Shown here in pieces: positions 17,777 through 26,486 of a DNA stretch of 64,000 bases; the stretch's first letter is position 1, and each line of letters begins with the position of its first letter. The DNA comes from Streptomyces mayonensis (GTDB lineage Bacteria > Actinomycetota > Actinomycetes > Streptomycetales > Streptomycetaceae). The stretch lies in the NCBI RefSeq assembly GCF_018982965.1, contig NZ_JACBYP010000004.1, forward strand, positions 62,001 to 126,000. The letters are read 5' to 3'. Position numbers and translations under genes: made by a program. A model generated the notes under the pieces. That model was not told the DNA's origin. It made no database searches and saw only the letters and a program-made list of their open reading frames with translations.

Positions 17777-19000
17777 ATGGATTCCGCGCGCACGCACACC
17801 TCACCGTCCGCCGACGCCGGCACCCCCGCGACCCACCGCAGGGCCCTGGCCACCGAGGCCGTGCACGCCGGCCGCGACGACCTCGTCGGCCGGGGACTGC
17901 ACGCCCCGCCCATCGACCTGTCCACCACCTATCCGTCGTACGACAGCCGCGGCGAGGCCGCCCGCATCGACGCGTTCGCCGCCACCGGCGCCGAACCCGA
18001 GGGCCCGCCGGTCTACGGCCGGCTCGGCAACCCCACCGTCGCCCGCTTCGAGACGGCACTGGCCCGGCTGGAGGGGACCGGAGCGGCGGTCGCCTTCGCG
18101 AGCGGCATGGCCGCGCTGAGCGCCGTCCTGCTGGTCCGCGGCTCGATGGGACTGCGGCACGTCGTCGCCGTACGGCCCCTGTACGGCTGCAGCGACCATC
18201 TGCTGACCGCCGGGCTGCTCGGGTCCGAGGTCACCTGGACCGATCCGGCGGGGGTCGCGGACGCGCTGCGTCCGGACACCGGCCTGGTCCTCGTGGAGTC
18301 GCCGGCCAACCCGACGCTGGCCGAGACCGACCTGCGGGCCGTCGCCCACGCCTGCGGAACGGTGCCGCTGCTCGTGGACAACACCTTCGCCACACCCGTC
18401 CTCCAGCGCCCCGCCGAACACGGTGCCCGTCTGGTGCTGCACAGCGCCACCAAGTACCTCGGCGGGCACGGGGACGTACTGGCCGGGGTGGTCGCCTGCG
18501 ACGAGGAGTTCGCGGGGCGGCTGCGACAGGTCCGCTTCGCCACCGGCGGTGTGCTGCACCCGCTGGCCGGTTACCTCCTGCTGCGAGGGCTGTCCACCCT
18601 GCCCGTGCGCGTACGGGCCGCCTCCGCGGGCGCCGCCGAACTGGCCGCGCGGCTGGCCGACGACCCGCGCGTGGGCCGCGTCCACTATCCGCGCATCGGC
18701 GGCGCCATGGTCTCCTTCGAGGTCCACGGCGACCCGCACGACGTCGTCCGCCGCGTCCGCCTGATCACCCCGGCCGTGAGCCTCGGCAGCGTCGACACGC
18801 TCATCCAGCACCCGGCGTCCATCAGCCACCGCATCGTGGACGCCGACGACCGGCGGGGCGCGGGGGTCGGCGACCGGCTGCTGCGGCTCTCGGTCGGCCT
18901 GGAGGACGTCGACGACCTGTGGGCCGACCTCGACGGGGCCCTGGGGAAGCGCGGGAACGTCGCCGCACCCGGGCGGGAGACGCTGTCGCGCACCGAGTGA
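17777..19000 (+). CDS. Trans-sulfuration PLP enzyme (cystathionine gamma-lyase/synthase-like)
   Basis: 407 aa Cys/Met-metabolism PLP-dependent enzyme. TEAVHAGRDD and PPIDLSTTYPSYD near the N-terminus, VYGRLGNPTVARFETALA (about residues 77-94), the ASGMAALSAVL loop and the PLP lysine motif SATKYLGGHGDVLAG (~227-241) are all present. A C-terminal SLGSVDTLIQHPAS motif closes the active site. It likely acts in cysteine/methionine interconversion as a gamma-lyase. The exact reaction among cystathionine lyase, synthase or methionine gamma-lyase is not decided by these motifs. Divergent Lrp regulator. Confidence 0.88.
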   Translation: MDSARTHTSPSADAGTPATHRRALATEAVHAGRDDLVGRGLHAPPIDLSTTYPSYDSRGEAARIDAFAATGAEPEGPPVYGRLGNPTVARFETALARLEGTGAAVAFASGMAALSAVLLVRGSMGLRHVVAVRPLYGCSDHLLTAGLLGSEVTWTDPAGVADALRPDTGLVLVESPANPTLAETDLRAVAHACGTVPLLVDNTFATPVLQRPAEHGARLVLHSATKYLGGHGDVLAGVVACDEEFAGRLRQVRFATGGVLHPLAGYLLLRGLSTLPVRVRAASAGAAELAARLADDPRVGRVHYPRIGGAMVSFEVHGDPHDVVRRVRLITPAVSLGSVDTLIQHPASISHRIVDADDRRGAGVGDRLLRLSVGLEDVDDLWADLDGALGKRGNVAAPGRETLSRTE

Positions 19001-19075
19001 CCACCGGCCCGTCGAAGAGCCCGTCGGAGAGCCCCGCCGCGGAGCCCCGCGACAGAGTTCCGGCGCGGAGCCCGG

Positions 19076-20533
19076 TCAGTCCGTGCCGACCCGTTCCGCG
19101 TGCGGCAGGGGGACGGCGGCCGGGGCAGCCGGTTCCAGGCGTGCCGTGACGACCAGGGTCCCCTCCTCGATCTGGTAGTCGAGGGGGAGGCCCAGGCCGC
19201 GCATCGCCGCGACCATGCCGGTGTTGGAGGCCCGGGTGACCGCGTACACGTGCTCGCACCCCGTCTCCGCCGCCATCGCGACGAGCCGGCCGAGGAGTTC
19301 GGCGCCGACACCCCGGCGCTGCCACGCGTCTTCGACGAGCAGCGCGACCTCGGTCTCGTCCCCGTCCCACAGCAGATGACCAAGGCCGACGATCCGCCCG
19401 GAGGCGGTCTGTACCGCGAGGGTGCGGCCGAAGCGCGGGCTGAGCAGGTGGTTCAGATAGCGGTCGGCGTCCCCGACCGGTCCGTGGTAGCGCATCCCGA
19501 GCGTCCGCGCCGAGCACCGCTCGTGCATCGCCTTCGCCGCCTCGACGTCACGCGTGTCGGCCCGGCGGACCGTGATGGCCCGGCCCTCGGACAGGGTCAG
19601 CACGTCCCCGCCGCGCGGGAGCCGCGGCCCGAGCCGCGCGTCCAGCTCGACCAGCGCCCGGGCCCGCGCGAACTCGGCCGGGGTGAACGGCAGATACGGC
19701 CGTTCCACGCTGATCACCCCGCCCTCCGGGGCGCGCAGACGCAACACCGTGTCCTCCAGCGCACCCTGCGGCGGCACGTCGTCCGCGGCCGGCCCGGCGG
19801 TGGTGGCGGGCAGCGAGCGGATGGTGCAGCGCCCCAGCAACTGGCGCAGTGCGAGCGGGAGTTCCGCCGCGTCCAGGGCCGTGCGGGCGGCCAGGCCCAG
19901 CAGCCGGGTCGGCGCGTCCACCAGGTCGTGGGCGTCCGCGCGCTCGGTCCAGGTGTGCGTGCCGCCCGCCGCCGTCACCAGCTCCGCCAGCCCGGACCCG
20001 GTCAGCTCGGCCGGGGCGCGGAGGAGGAACTCGTCGACCGTGCCCTCGGCCAGCGGGTGCGTCTGCAGGCTCAGGATGTCGATCCGCCGGTCGGCGAGGG
20101 CCGCGCACAACACCGCCAGCGAGCCCGGGGCGTCGCGCACCGTCGTCCGCATCCGCCACAACGCGCTCGCCCCGGCGTCCGGCGTGGCGTCCGGCTCGGC
20201 GCCCACCAGGCCCGGGCCGCCGTTCGCGCCGGTCGAACCGGTCGGGCCGGTGGCGTCGGCCGGGACGCTCCTTGCCCCTGTCCCCGGCGGCGTCGTCGTC
20301 GCGCCCCCGGCCCTGTGCCGGCCCCACGGCCGGGCCCGGCGCCCGGTGGCCGGTGGCCGGGCGCCGGTATCGTCCGGCGGCGGCGCCTGCCCGTGGCGCC
20401 GTGACCACCGGCTGCGGAAACCCGCCGCGGCGATCAGCGCGGCCAACGAGGCCGCCGGCACCGCGAGTACGGCGGAGCCGTGCGCGAAGAGGTGCGTCAC
20501 GCCGTCCGTCACATCAGACATGTCTCGACTCAT
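19076..20533 (-). CDS. Membrane-tethered ACT-domain / GNAT acetyltransferase fusion
   Basis: 485 aa. A hydrophobic N-terminal segment (SAVLAVPAASLAALIAAAG, about residues 20-38) is followed by a low-complexity Ala/Gly/Pro linker (~45-125). An ACT domain (~128-200, starting MRTTVRDAPGSLAVLCAAL) likely senses an amino acid. A C-terminal GNAT domain (~320-475) carries EDAWQRRGVGAELLGRLV as its acetyl-CoA loop. Such ACT-GNAT fusions suggest a protein or small-molecule acetyltransferase controlled by an amino acid. ATG 20533 is chosen; ATG 20521 is possible, and neither has a good ribosome site. Confidence 0.8.
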   Translation of the reverse strand: MSRDMSDVTDGVTHLFAHGSAVLAVPAASLAALIAAAGFRSRWSRRHGQAPPPDDTGARPPATGRRARPWGRHRAGGATTTPPGTGARSVPADATGPTGSTGANGGPGLVGAEPDATPDAGASALWRMRTTVRDAPGSLAVLCAALADRRIDILSLQTHPLAEGTVDEFLLRAPAELTGSGLAELVTAAGGTHTWTERADAHDLVDAPTRLLGLAARTALDAAELPLALRQLLGRCTIRSLPATTAGPAADDVPPQGALEDTVLRLRAPEGGVISVERPYLPFTPAEFARARALVELDARLGPRLPRGGDVLTLSEGRAITVRRADTRDVEAAKAMHERCSARTLGMRYHGPVGDADRYLNHLLSPRFGRTLAVQTASGRIVGLGHLLWDGDETEVALLVEDAWQRRGVGAELLGRLVAMAAETGCEHVYAVTRASNTGMVAAMRGLGLPLDYQIEEGTLVVTARLEPAAPAAVPLPHAERVGTD

Positions 20534-20720
20534 GCAACCACTGTGAAGGAACGGTGTTGCCTGATCACGAACGCTCTGTGACCGGTGGGTAAAGTCGGCT
20601 TCCGGGGCATTTCGCCGGAGTTCGCGCGCGCCGCCCGGGTACCGGCCGCGCTCCCGGGCCGCGCACCGGGGGATGACGCCGGCGCGCGGCACTTCCGACA
20701 GGCTACGACAGACCGGCGGG

Positions 20721-22307
20721 CTACTGGCCGACCCGGCCCGGCCGCAGCGCCTTCGTGAACAGGACCGTGCCGTCCTGCTCGCGCAGCCGCACCGTCATCT
20801 CCGCGCTGTCGCCGTCGATGTCGACCTCGCCGAAGAACTGGTAACCGTCGGCGGGCGAGACGTTCGACGCGGTGGGCGCCTTCACGAAGACGCGTTCCGG
20901 ACCGAACGTGCCGTCCAGGTCGCTCGCCGGGAAGGCACCCGAGTTGAGCGGCCCGGAGACGAACTCCCAGAACGGCTCGAAGTCGGTGAACGCGGCCCGC
21001 GAGGGCTGGTAGTGCTGGGCGGAGGTGTGGTGCACGTCGGCCGTCAGCCACACCGTGCCGGTGATCCGCCGGTGCTTGACGAAACGCAGCAGCTCGGCGA
21101 TCTGCAGCTCGCGGCCCAGCGGCGCGCCGGGGTCGCCCTGGGCGATCGCCTCGATGTTCGGCGCGCCCTCGGTGGCGTCGGGCACGACCAGGCCGATCGG
21201 CATGTCGGCGGCGATCACTTTCCACACCGCACGCGAGCGGGCCAGCTCCCGCTTCAGCCACTCCAGTTGCTCGCGGCCCAGGATGCCCTGCGGATCCACG
21301 CGCTGCTCACCGGGGGAGTTGGCGTTGCGGTACGTCCGCATGTCCAGCACGAACACGTCGAGCAGCGGGCCCTGCCGCAGCACCCGGTGCACGCGTCCCT
21401 CGCGCGCGCCGGGACGCAGGGTCGAGATCGGGAAGTACTCGCTGAACGCCCGACGGGCGCGCCCGGCCAGCACGTCCACGCTCTTCTCGGTGTAGCGGTC
21501 GTCGGTCTCCGCGATCACCTGGCCCGGGTACCAGTTGTTGCGCACCTCGTGGTCGTCCCACTGGACGACCGACGGGACCGTGGCGTTGAAGCGCCGCAGG
21601 TTCTCGTCGAGCAGGTTGTAGCGGAAGTTGCCGCGGAACTCGGCGAGCGTCTCGGCGACCTTGGACTTCTCCTCGGTCGTGACGTTGCGCCAGGTACGGC
21701 CGCCGGGCAGGGCAGCCGTCTCCGGGATGGGGCCGTCGGCGTAGATGTTGTCGCCGCTGCACAGGAAGAAGTCCGGGTCCAGGGCGCCCATGGCGTCGTA
21801 GATGCGGTAGCCGCCGAGGTCGGGGTTGATGCCCCAGCCCTGGCCCGCGAGATCGCCGGACCACACGAAGCGCACCCCGTCGCGCCGGCGGACCGGCACG
21901 GTGCGGAAGGTGCCGGTCACCGGCTCACCGGTGCGGCGCGGGTCGTCGGGGTCGGCGAGGAGCACGCGGTAGTGGATCTGCTCGCCCGGTGGCAGCCCCC
22001 GCAGCCGGGTGGTGCCCGTGAAGTCGGTGTCGCGGCCGAGCAGCGGGCCGTACAGGCGGTGGGGGTGGCGGAACGACTCCGTGGCGGAGGTCTCGACGAT
22101 CATCCGGGCCGGCCGGTCGGAGCGCACCCACACCAGACCGGAGTGGGAGGTCACGTCCCCCGTCTGCACGCCCCAGCCCGCCGCGGGCCGCCCGGAACGG
22201 GCGAAGGCGGGGGCCGCTCCGAGCGTGGCGGGCAGGGCGAGCGCCGCCGACGCGGCGAGCGAGCCGCGCAGTACGCTGCGGCGGCCGGGCAACGGACGGT
22301 GTGACAT
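20721..22307 (-). CDS. PhoD-type alkaline phosphatase/phosphodiesterase, Tat-exported
   Basis: 528 aa. A twin-arginine signal, PLPGRRSVLRGSLAASAAL with RR at about residues 9-10, precedes an Ala-X-Ala-like cleavage region. The PhoD N-terminal beta domain follows, then a metallophosphatase domain with VWSGDLAGQGWG, FFLCSGDNIYADG, WDDHEVRNNW, and later VWLTADVHHTSA. These supply the metal ligands of PhoD (Fe/Ca type). It would be secreted folded and release phosphate from esters. ATG 22307 has GGAGG 7 bases upstream; the GTG two codons earlier has none. No PHO box was looked for with a matrix. Confidence 0.9.
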   Translation of the reverse strand: MSHRPLPGRRSVLRGSLAASAALALPATLGAAPAFARSGRPAAGWGVQTGDVTSHSGLVWVRSDRPARMIVETSATESFRHPHRLYGPLLGRDTDFTGTTRLRGLPPGEQIHYRVLLADPDDPRRTGEPVTGTFRTVPVRRRDGVRFVWSGDLAGQGWGINPDLGGYRIYDAMGALDPDFFLCSGDNIYADGPIPETAALPGGRTWRNVTTEEKSKVAETLAEFRGNFRYNLLDENLRRFNATVPSVVQWDDHEVRNNWYPGQVIAETDDRYTEKSVDVLAGRARRAFSEYFPISTLRPGAREGRVHRVLRQGPLLDVFVLDMRTYRNANSPGEQRVDPQGILGREQLEWLKRELARSRAVWKVIAADMPIGLVVPDATEGAPNIEAIAQGDPGAPLGRELQIAELLRFVKHRRITGTVWLTADVHHTSAQHYQPSRAAFTDFEPFWEFVSGPLNSGAFPASDLDGTFGPERVFVKAPTASNVSPADGYQFFGEVDIDGDSAEMTVRLREQDGTVLFTKALRPGRVGQ

Positions 22308-22600
22308 GGACACGCCTCCAGGAACGGGATCCGGCCGGGGTGGGGCCGGTGGGCAGGGTCAGACCTACTGGCCCGGCGCGGCGCCCACGGAAACTCCGCA
22401 TGAACAACCGGCCGCCCCACCCCGGGCCGCGCCCCGGGCCCCGCTCCCGTCCCGAGCCGCCCCCAGAGCATCACGTCTGTCCAATCACCCCCGCTTTACG
22501 AGGGGTTGCAGCCGCCGCCGCGTAAACGGGAGTGACAGACCACAGCGAGGGGCGGGCCGAGGTCGCGCCCCGGAATCGTTCGCGCAATCCAGGAGCGCCC

Positions 22601-23116
22601 GTGGACGCCAAGAACCGATTCGAGACGAAGGTCACCTTCGCTCTCTCCCGACTCGAATGGCTGGGCTTTCTCGCCGTATCGCTCGTGCTCGCGTTCCAGC
22701 ACCTGACGGACATCCGCTGGGGCGTCTTCGTGCTGCTGTTCACGGTGATCGACCTCGTCGGGTACGTTCCCGGCGCGATCGCCCACCGGCGCAGTCCGGA
22801 CGGACGGGTACCGCGTGGGTACTACGTGGCCTACAACACGATGCACAGCCTGGTCACGGCGGGTGTGATCGCCGGGGCCTGGGCGCTGTTCGTCCGGCCG
22901 GAATGGGCCCTGCTGGCCCTGCCGATCCATCTCATGGGCGACCGCGCCCTGTTCGGCAACTCCCTGAAACCCTTCGGTGTCGCCTTCGAACCGGAAACCG
23001 TGCGGGCATTCCGCACCTTCGAGCGGCAGTACCGGACCGGGACGCCTTCCGGAACCTCCGGGGAAAACGGTTCGGCGCCGACTTCCGTGGAGGACGCCGA
23101 TGCCGTCCGTGCTTGA
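22601..23116 (+). CDS. Small integral membrane protein of unknown function (cluster start)
   Basis: 171 aa, not recognised. Four hydrophobic segments are visible (about residues 15-31, 37-55, 80-97, 100-112), including WLGFLAVSLVLAFQHL and VFVLLFTVIDLVGYVPG. A conserved-looking HLMGDRALFGNSLKPFG stretch follows, and the C-terminus is hydrophilic. The start GTG 22601 has AGGAG about 5 bases upstream; an earlier in-frame GTG at 22532 lacks one. Its end overlaps the DUF2156 gene by 17 bases, so the two products are probably made together. It may act as a membrane partner for that transferase. Confidence 0.75.
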   Translation: MDAKNRFETKVTFALSRLEWLGFLAVSLVLAFQHLTDIRWGVFVLLFTVIDLVGYVPGAIAHRRSPDGRVPRGYYVAYNTMHSLVTAGVIAGAWALFVRPEWALLALPIHLMGDRALFGNSLKPFGVAFEPETVRAFRTFERQYRTGTPSGTSGENGSAPTSVEDADAVRA

Positions 23117-24062
23117 CACGCTCGCCGCGCACAGCGACAACCCGAGTTCCTTTCTCGCCCTCAACAGCGGCAACACCTACTTCCAGCACGACCGCTTCGA
23201 GGGGGCCTGCGCCTACCGCACCTCCGGCCGCTACGTCCTGCAGTTCGGCGGCCCCTTCACGGCTCCCGAGCACCGCGCGCGGCTGCTGGACGCCTTCACG
23301 GCCCACACCGGACGCCGTCTGGTCGCCGTACAACTGCAACGAGCGGACGCCGAGCTGTACGCGGCGCACGGGTTCACCGTCAACCAGATCGGGGCCTCGT
23401 ACGCCGTCGACCTCGGCCGCTTCACGCTGCGGGGCTCGCCCTTCGTCCGCCTGCGCAACAAGATCTCGCGTGCCAGGCGGGCCGGACTGGAGGTCACCGA
23501 GGTCCTCGACGGCGACGACTGCACCGAACTCGACCGCATCGACCAGCGCTGGCTGCGGGAGAAGGGCCGGCACGTCAAGGAGCTGCGGTTCCTCGTCGGC
23601 CAGCGCACCGGGGAACTCCAGCGCCACCGGCGCCTGTTCGTCGGCCGGATCGACGGCGAGGCGGTCGGTTACATCAACTACTCCCCGGTCTACGGCAGCC
23701 GCCCCGGCATGCTGCACGACCTCAGCCGCCGCCGCCCCGACGCGCCGCCCGGCGTGATGGAGGCGCTCAACGCCACCGCCATGGAACGGCTGACCGCCGA
23801 CGGCGCCGGGTGGCTGCACTTCGGCTTCACCCCGTTCACCGGCCTCGACCCGGACCACGAACTTCCCGGCGCCAGCCGCATGTTCACCCGGTTCGCGCGG
23901 CTCCTCGCCCAGCACGGCGACGCCGTCTACCCGGCGGCCTCGCAGCTCGAGTACAAGCAGAAGTGGGCCCCGCACGCCGTCCTCCCGGAGTACATCGCGT
24001 TCCGCGGCAGGCCCCGTCCCGGCGCCGTCTGGCAGCTGCTGCGCGCCACCAACGCCCTGTGA
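23100..24062 (+). CDS. DUF2156 / MprF-like acyl- or aminoacyl-transferase
   Basis: 320 aa protein resembling the soluble C-terminal domain of phosphatidylglycerol lysyltransferases (DUF2156, a double GNAT-like fold). Seen: NSGNTYFQHDRFEGACAYR at the N-terminus, the GSPFVRLRNKISRARRAGLEV basic segment (~113-133), an AVGYINYSPVYGSRPGMLHD core (~188-207) and LHFGFTPFTGL near the C-terminus. It has no membrane domain of its own; the overlapping upstream membrane protein may substitute. In this cluster it may acylate or aminoacylate an amine or lipid head group (inference). GGAGG lies 6 bases before ATG 23100. Confidence 0.75.
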   Translation: MPSVLDTLAAHSDNPSSFLALNSGNTYFQHDRFEGACAYRTSGRYVLQFGGPFTAPEHRARLLDAFTAHTGRRLVAVQLQRADAELYAAHGFTVNQIGASYAVDLGRFTLRGSPFVRLRNKISRARRAGLEVTEVLDGDDCTELDRIDQRWLREKGRHVKELRFLVGQRTGELQRHRRLFVGRIDGEAVGYINYSPVYGSRPGMLHDLSRRRPDAPPGVMEALNATAMERLTADGAGWLHFGFTPFTGLDPDHELPGASRMFTRFARLLAQHGDAVYPAASQLEYKQKWAPHAVLPEYIAFRGRPRPGAVWQLLRATNAL

Positions 24063-24123
24063 GCCACGGCGCATCCGCGTCCCCACCCCGTACCGCCACC
24101 TCGTCCAGGAGGACCGCACGCCC

Positions 24124-25257
24124 ATGAGATTCCTCGAGCGCGAACGCACCACCCTCGCCAAGCTGCTGCCCGACCTGGACCCCGCCCTGCGCGAACTCCC
24201 GCTGATGGAACTGGAACGGCCGGGCAGCCCCGGCATCCGGCACTTCCGCGACAGCGGCGGCCCGGGACTGCTCGTCCCGGAGTCCCACCAGGGACGCGGC
24301 GCCACCGCACTGGACGCACTGCGGGTGCAGCGGGCCATCGGCAGCCGGTCGCCGTCCCTCGCCGTGGCCACGACGATGCACCACTTCTCCATGGCCACCC
24401 TGGTCGGCCTCGGCGGCCTCGGCGACGGCCTGGAGTGGATGCTGATCGAGGGCGTGGCGTCGAGCAACCGCATCATCGCCTCCGGCTTCGCCGAGGGCCG
24501 CAGCGGCGCCGGCATCCTGGACCCGTCGATGACCGCCACCGCCACCGCGGAGGGCATCAGGATCAACGGCGTCAAACGGCCGTGCAGCCTGGCCCACTCC
24601 ATGGACGTGCTCACCGCGGGCGTCGTGATCCCGCGCGAGGACGGGAAGGGCGACGAACTCGCCGTCGCCCTCGTCCCGGCCGACAGCGAGGGCCTGAGCG
24701 TCAGCGGCTTCTGGTCCAGCACGTTCCTGGCCGGGGCGGAGAGCGAGCAGGTCACGCTCACCGACGTCCTCGTCCCGCCCGAACTCGTCCTGCGCACCGC
24801 CACCACGTCCGGCGAGCGGCTCGACGAACTCCAGACCGCCGGTCTGATCTGGTTCCAGGCGCTGATGACCGCGAGCTACCTCGGCGCCGCGTCCGCCCTG
24901 GTGGAGCGGGTACTGCTGAACGACCGCATCCCCGAGCACGAGCGGGTGCGTCTCTACACCGAGACCGAGGCCGCCATGGCCACCGCCGAGGGCGTCGCCC
25001 GCCGCGTCGACGCCGGAGACCTCGACGAGTCGGCCCTCGCCCAGGCGCTCTGCGTGCGCTACGGCGTCCAGGACGCCCTCGCCCGGATCGTGCCGCGCGC
25101 GGTCGAACTGCTCGGCGGGCTCAACTTCATGGCGTCCGACGAGGTGGGCCACCTCGCGGCCTGCGCCAACGGCCTGTCCCTGCACCCGCCGTCGCGCTCC
25201 CGGATGACCGCCCCGCTCTCCGCGTACCTGGCCGACGGCCCGCTCGCCGTCGCCTGA
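24124..25257 (+). CDS. Acyl-CoA dehydrogenase-like flavoprotein
   Basis: 377 aa with the acyl-CoA dehydrogenase fold: helical N-terminal part (about residues 1-115), beta barrel (~118-215) with INGVKRPCSLAH and VALVPADSEGLSV, and helical C-terminal part. The usual C-terminal catalytic segment with a YEGT-type motif is not visible; instead VELLGGLNFMASDEVGHLA is seen. So simple alpha-beta dehydrogenation is not assured. With a flavin reductase in the same set, a two-component (group D-type) monooxygenase role such as N- or C-hydroxylation is an alternative. AGGAGG lies upstream of ATG 24124 at long spacing. Confidence 0.82.
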   Translation: MRFLERERTTLAKLLPDLDPALRELPLMELERPGSPGIRHFRDSGGPGLLVPESHQGRGATALDALRVQRAIGSRSPSLAVATTMHHFSMATLVGLGGLGDGLEWMLIEGVASSNRIIASGFAEGRSGAGILDPSMTATATAEGIRINGVKRPCSLAHSMDVLTAGVVIPREDGKGDELAVALVPADSEGLSVSGFWSSTFLAGAESEQVTLTDVLVPPELVLRTATTSGERLDELQTAGLIWFQALMTASYLGAASALVERVLLNDRIPEHERVRLYTETEAAMATAEGVARRVDAGDLDESALAQALCVRYGVQDALARIVPRAVELLGGLNFMASDEVGHLAACANGLSLHPPSRSRMTAPLSAYLADGPLAVA

Positions 25258-25364
25258 GCGCTCGCGACTCCGCTCCGTCCTCCGTCTCCGCCCTTCCGCC
25301 CTCCGTCTCCGCCCTGCCACCCCACCGGTCACCGGTGACCGAGATCCGTTGGGAGACCACACCC

Positions 25365-26486
25365 ATGCAGTCGGACAACCCGCGTCTCACCGTTCTGCCC
25401 GCCGGCCGCACCGGGCCGCGCGACCGCCCCACCCTGCTGCTCACCGGCGGCTCGGGGGTGCTCGGGCGGGCCCTCATCGACGAACTCGCCACCGAGTTCG
25501 ACCTGTTGTGCCTGCGCCGCAACACGCCGCTGCGCGACCCGCGGGTGCGCGAGCTCCAGGGCGACCTCGTCGCCCCGCGGCTCGGGCTGAGCCCCCGGGC
25601 CTGGCACGAACTGGCCCTGCAGGTGGACGTGGTGCTGCACTCCGCCGCCGAGACCAACTGGCGCACGCCGCCGGAGGACATCACCCGCACCAACCTGCGC
25701 GGCGCCGACACCGTACTCGACCTGGCTGCCCGGGCCGATGCCCCGCTGTACCTGATGAGCACCGCGTTCGTGGCCAACACCCCCTCCGACGAGGACCGTC
25801 GCCGCTTTCCCGGGGCCGCCGCCTACCTCGACTCCAAGAGCCGGGCCGAACAGCAGATGCGCGACGCCGGGGTGCCGGGTGCCATCGTGCGGCCCTCCGT
25901 CGTCATGGGCGACTCCGCGACCGGACGGATCGCCGGCCAGCAGGGCCTGACCAAGACGATCGGTTCGATGGTCCTGGGCCAGGTGCCGGTCCTGCCCGGA
26001 GCACCCGACGCCCGGATCGACATGGTGCCCCAGGACTACGTGGCACGGGCCGTCGGCGACCTGGTCCGGGGCCGGGTCGGCAGCGGCGAGTACTGGCTGA
26101 CGGCGGGCAAGGAGGCCATCGAACTGCGGGAGTTCGCCGACGTCTGCGCCGACGTCGCCGTACGCCACGGCCTGCCCCGCCCGCAGCGGCCCCGGCTCAT
26201 CCCCGTCGAGGCCGTGCACCGGCTGCTGCTGCCCATGCTGGAGGGCACCGCGCTGCCCGCCGCGGTCCGGCGCCGCCTGGAGCACTACGCGGAGCTGCTG
26301 CTGGTGTTCCAGCGGGAACTGCCCTTCGACACCTCCCTCGGCACACCCGACTGCGGCACCCGGCTGACCCGCACCGACATCCGCGCCGCGCTGGTGCGCA
26401 ACGCGGAGAGCTGGGCCGAGGAACGCTCGGGCCTGCTCGCCCGGCACCGGGCCGCCGCCGCCACGCCGACCGAGGTGGCGTCGTGA
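25365..26486 (+). CDS. Thioester-reductase-like extended SDR (NAD_binding_4)
   Basis: 373 aa extended SDR similar to the reductase domains of Lys2, carboxylic acid reductases and fatty-acyl reductases. TLLLTGGSGVLGRALIDEL (about residues 22-40) is the cofactor loop. VVLHSAAETNWRTP, YLMSTAFVANTP and the YLDSK catalytic pair (Tyr/Lys, near residue 152) are present, followed by VRPSVVMGDSATG. It would reduce an acyl thioester to an aldehyde, which the aminotransferase encoded next could aminate. No carrier-protein gene is nearby, so the acyl donor may be a CoA ester. The stop overlaps the next start (GTGA). Confidence 0.82.
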   Translation: MQSDNPRLTVLPAGRTGPRDRPTLLLTGGSGVLGRALIDELATEFDLLCLRRNTPLRDPRVRELQGDLVAPRLGLSPRAWHELALQVDVVLHSAAETNWRTPPEDITRTNLRGADTVLDLAARADAPLYLMSTAFVANTPSDEDRRRFPGAAAYLDSKSRAEQQMRDAGVPGAIVRPSVVMGDSATGRIAGQQGLTKTIGSMVLGQVPVLPGAPDARIDMVPQDYVARAVGDLVRGRVGSGEYWLTAGKEAIELREFADVCADVAVRHGLPRPQRPRLIPVEAVHRLLLPMLEGTALPAAVRRRLEHYAELLLVFQRELPFDTSLGTPDCGTRLTRTDIRAALVRNAESWAEERSGLLARHRAAAATPTEVAS

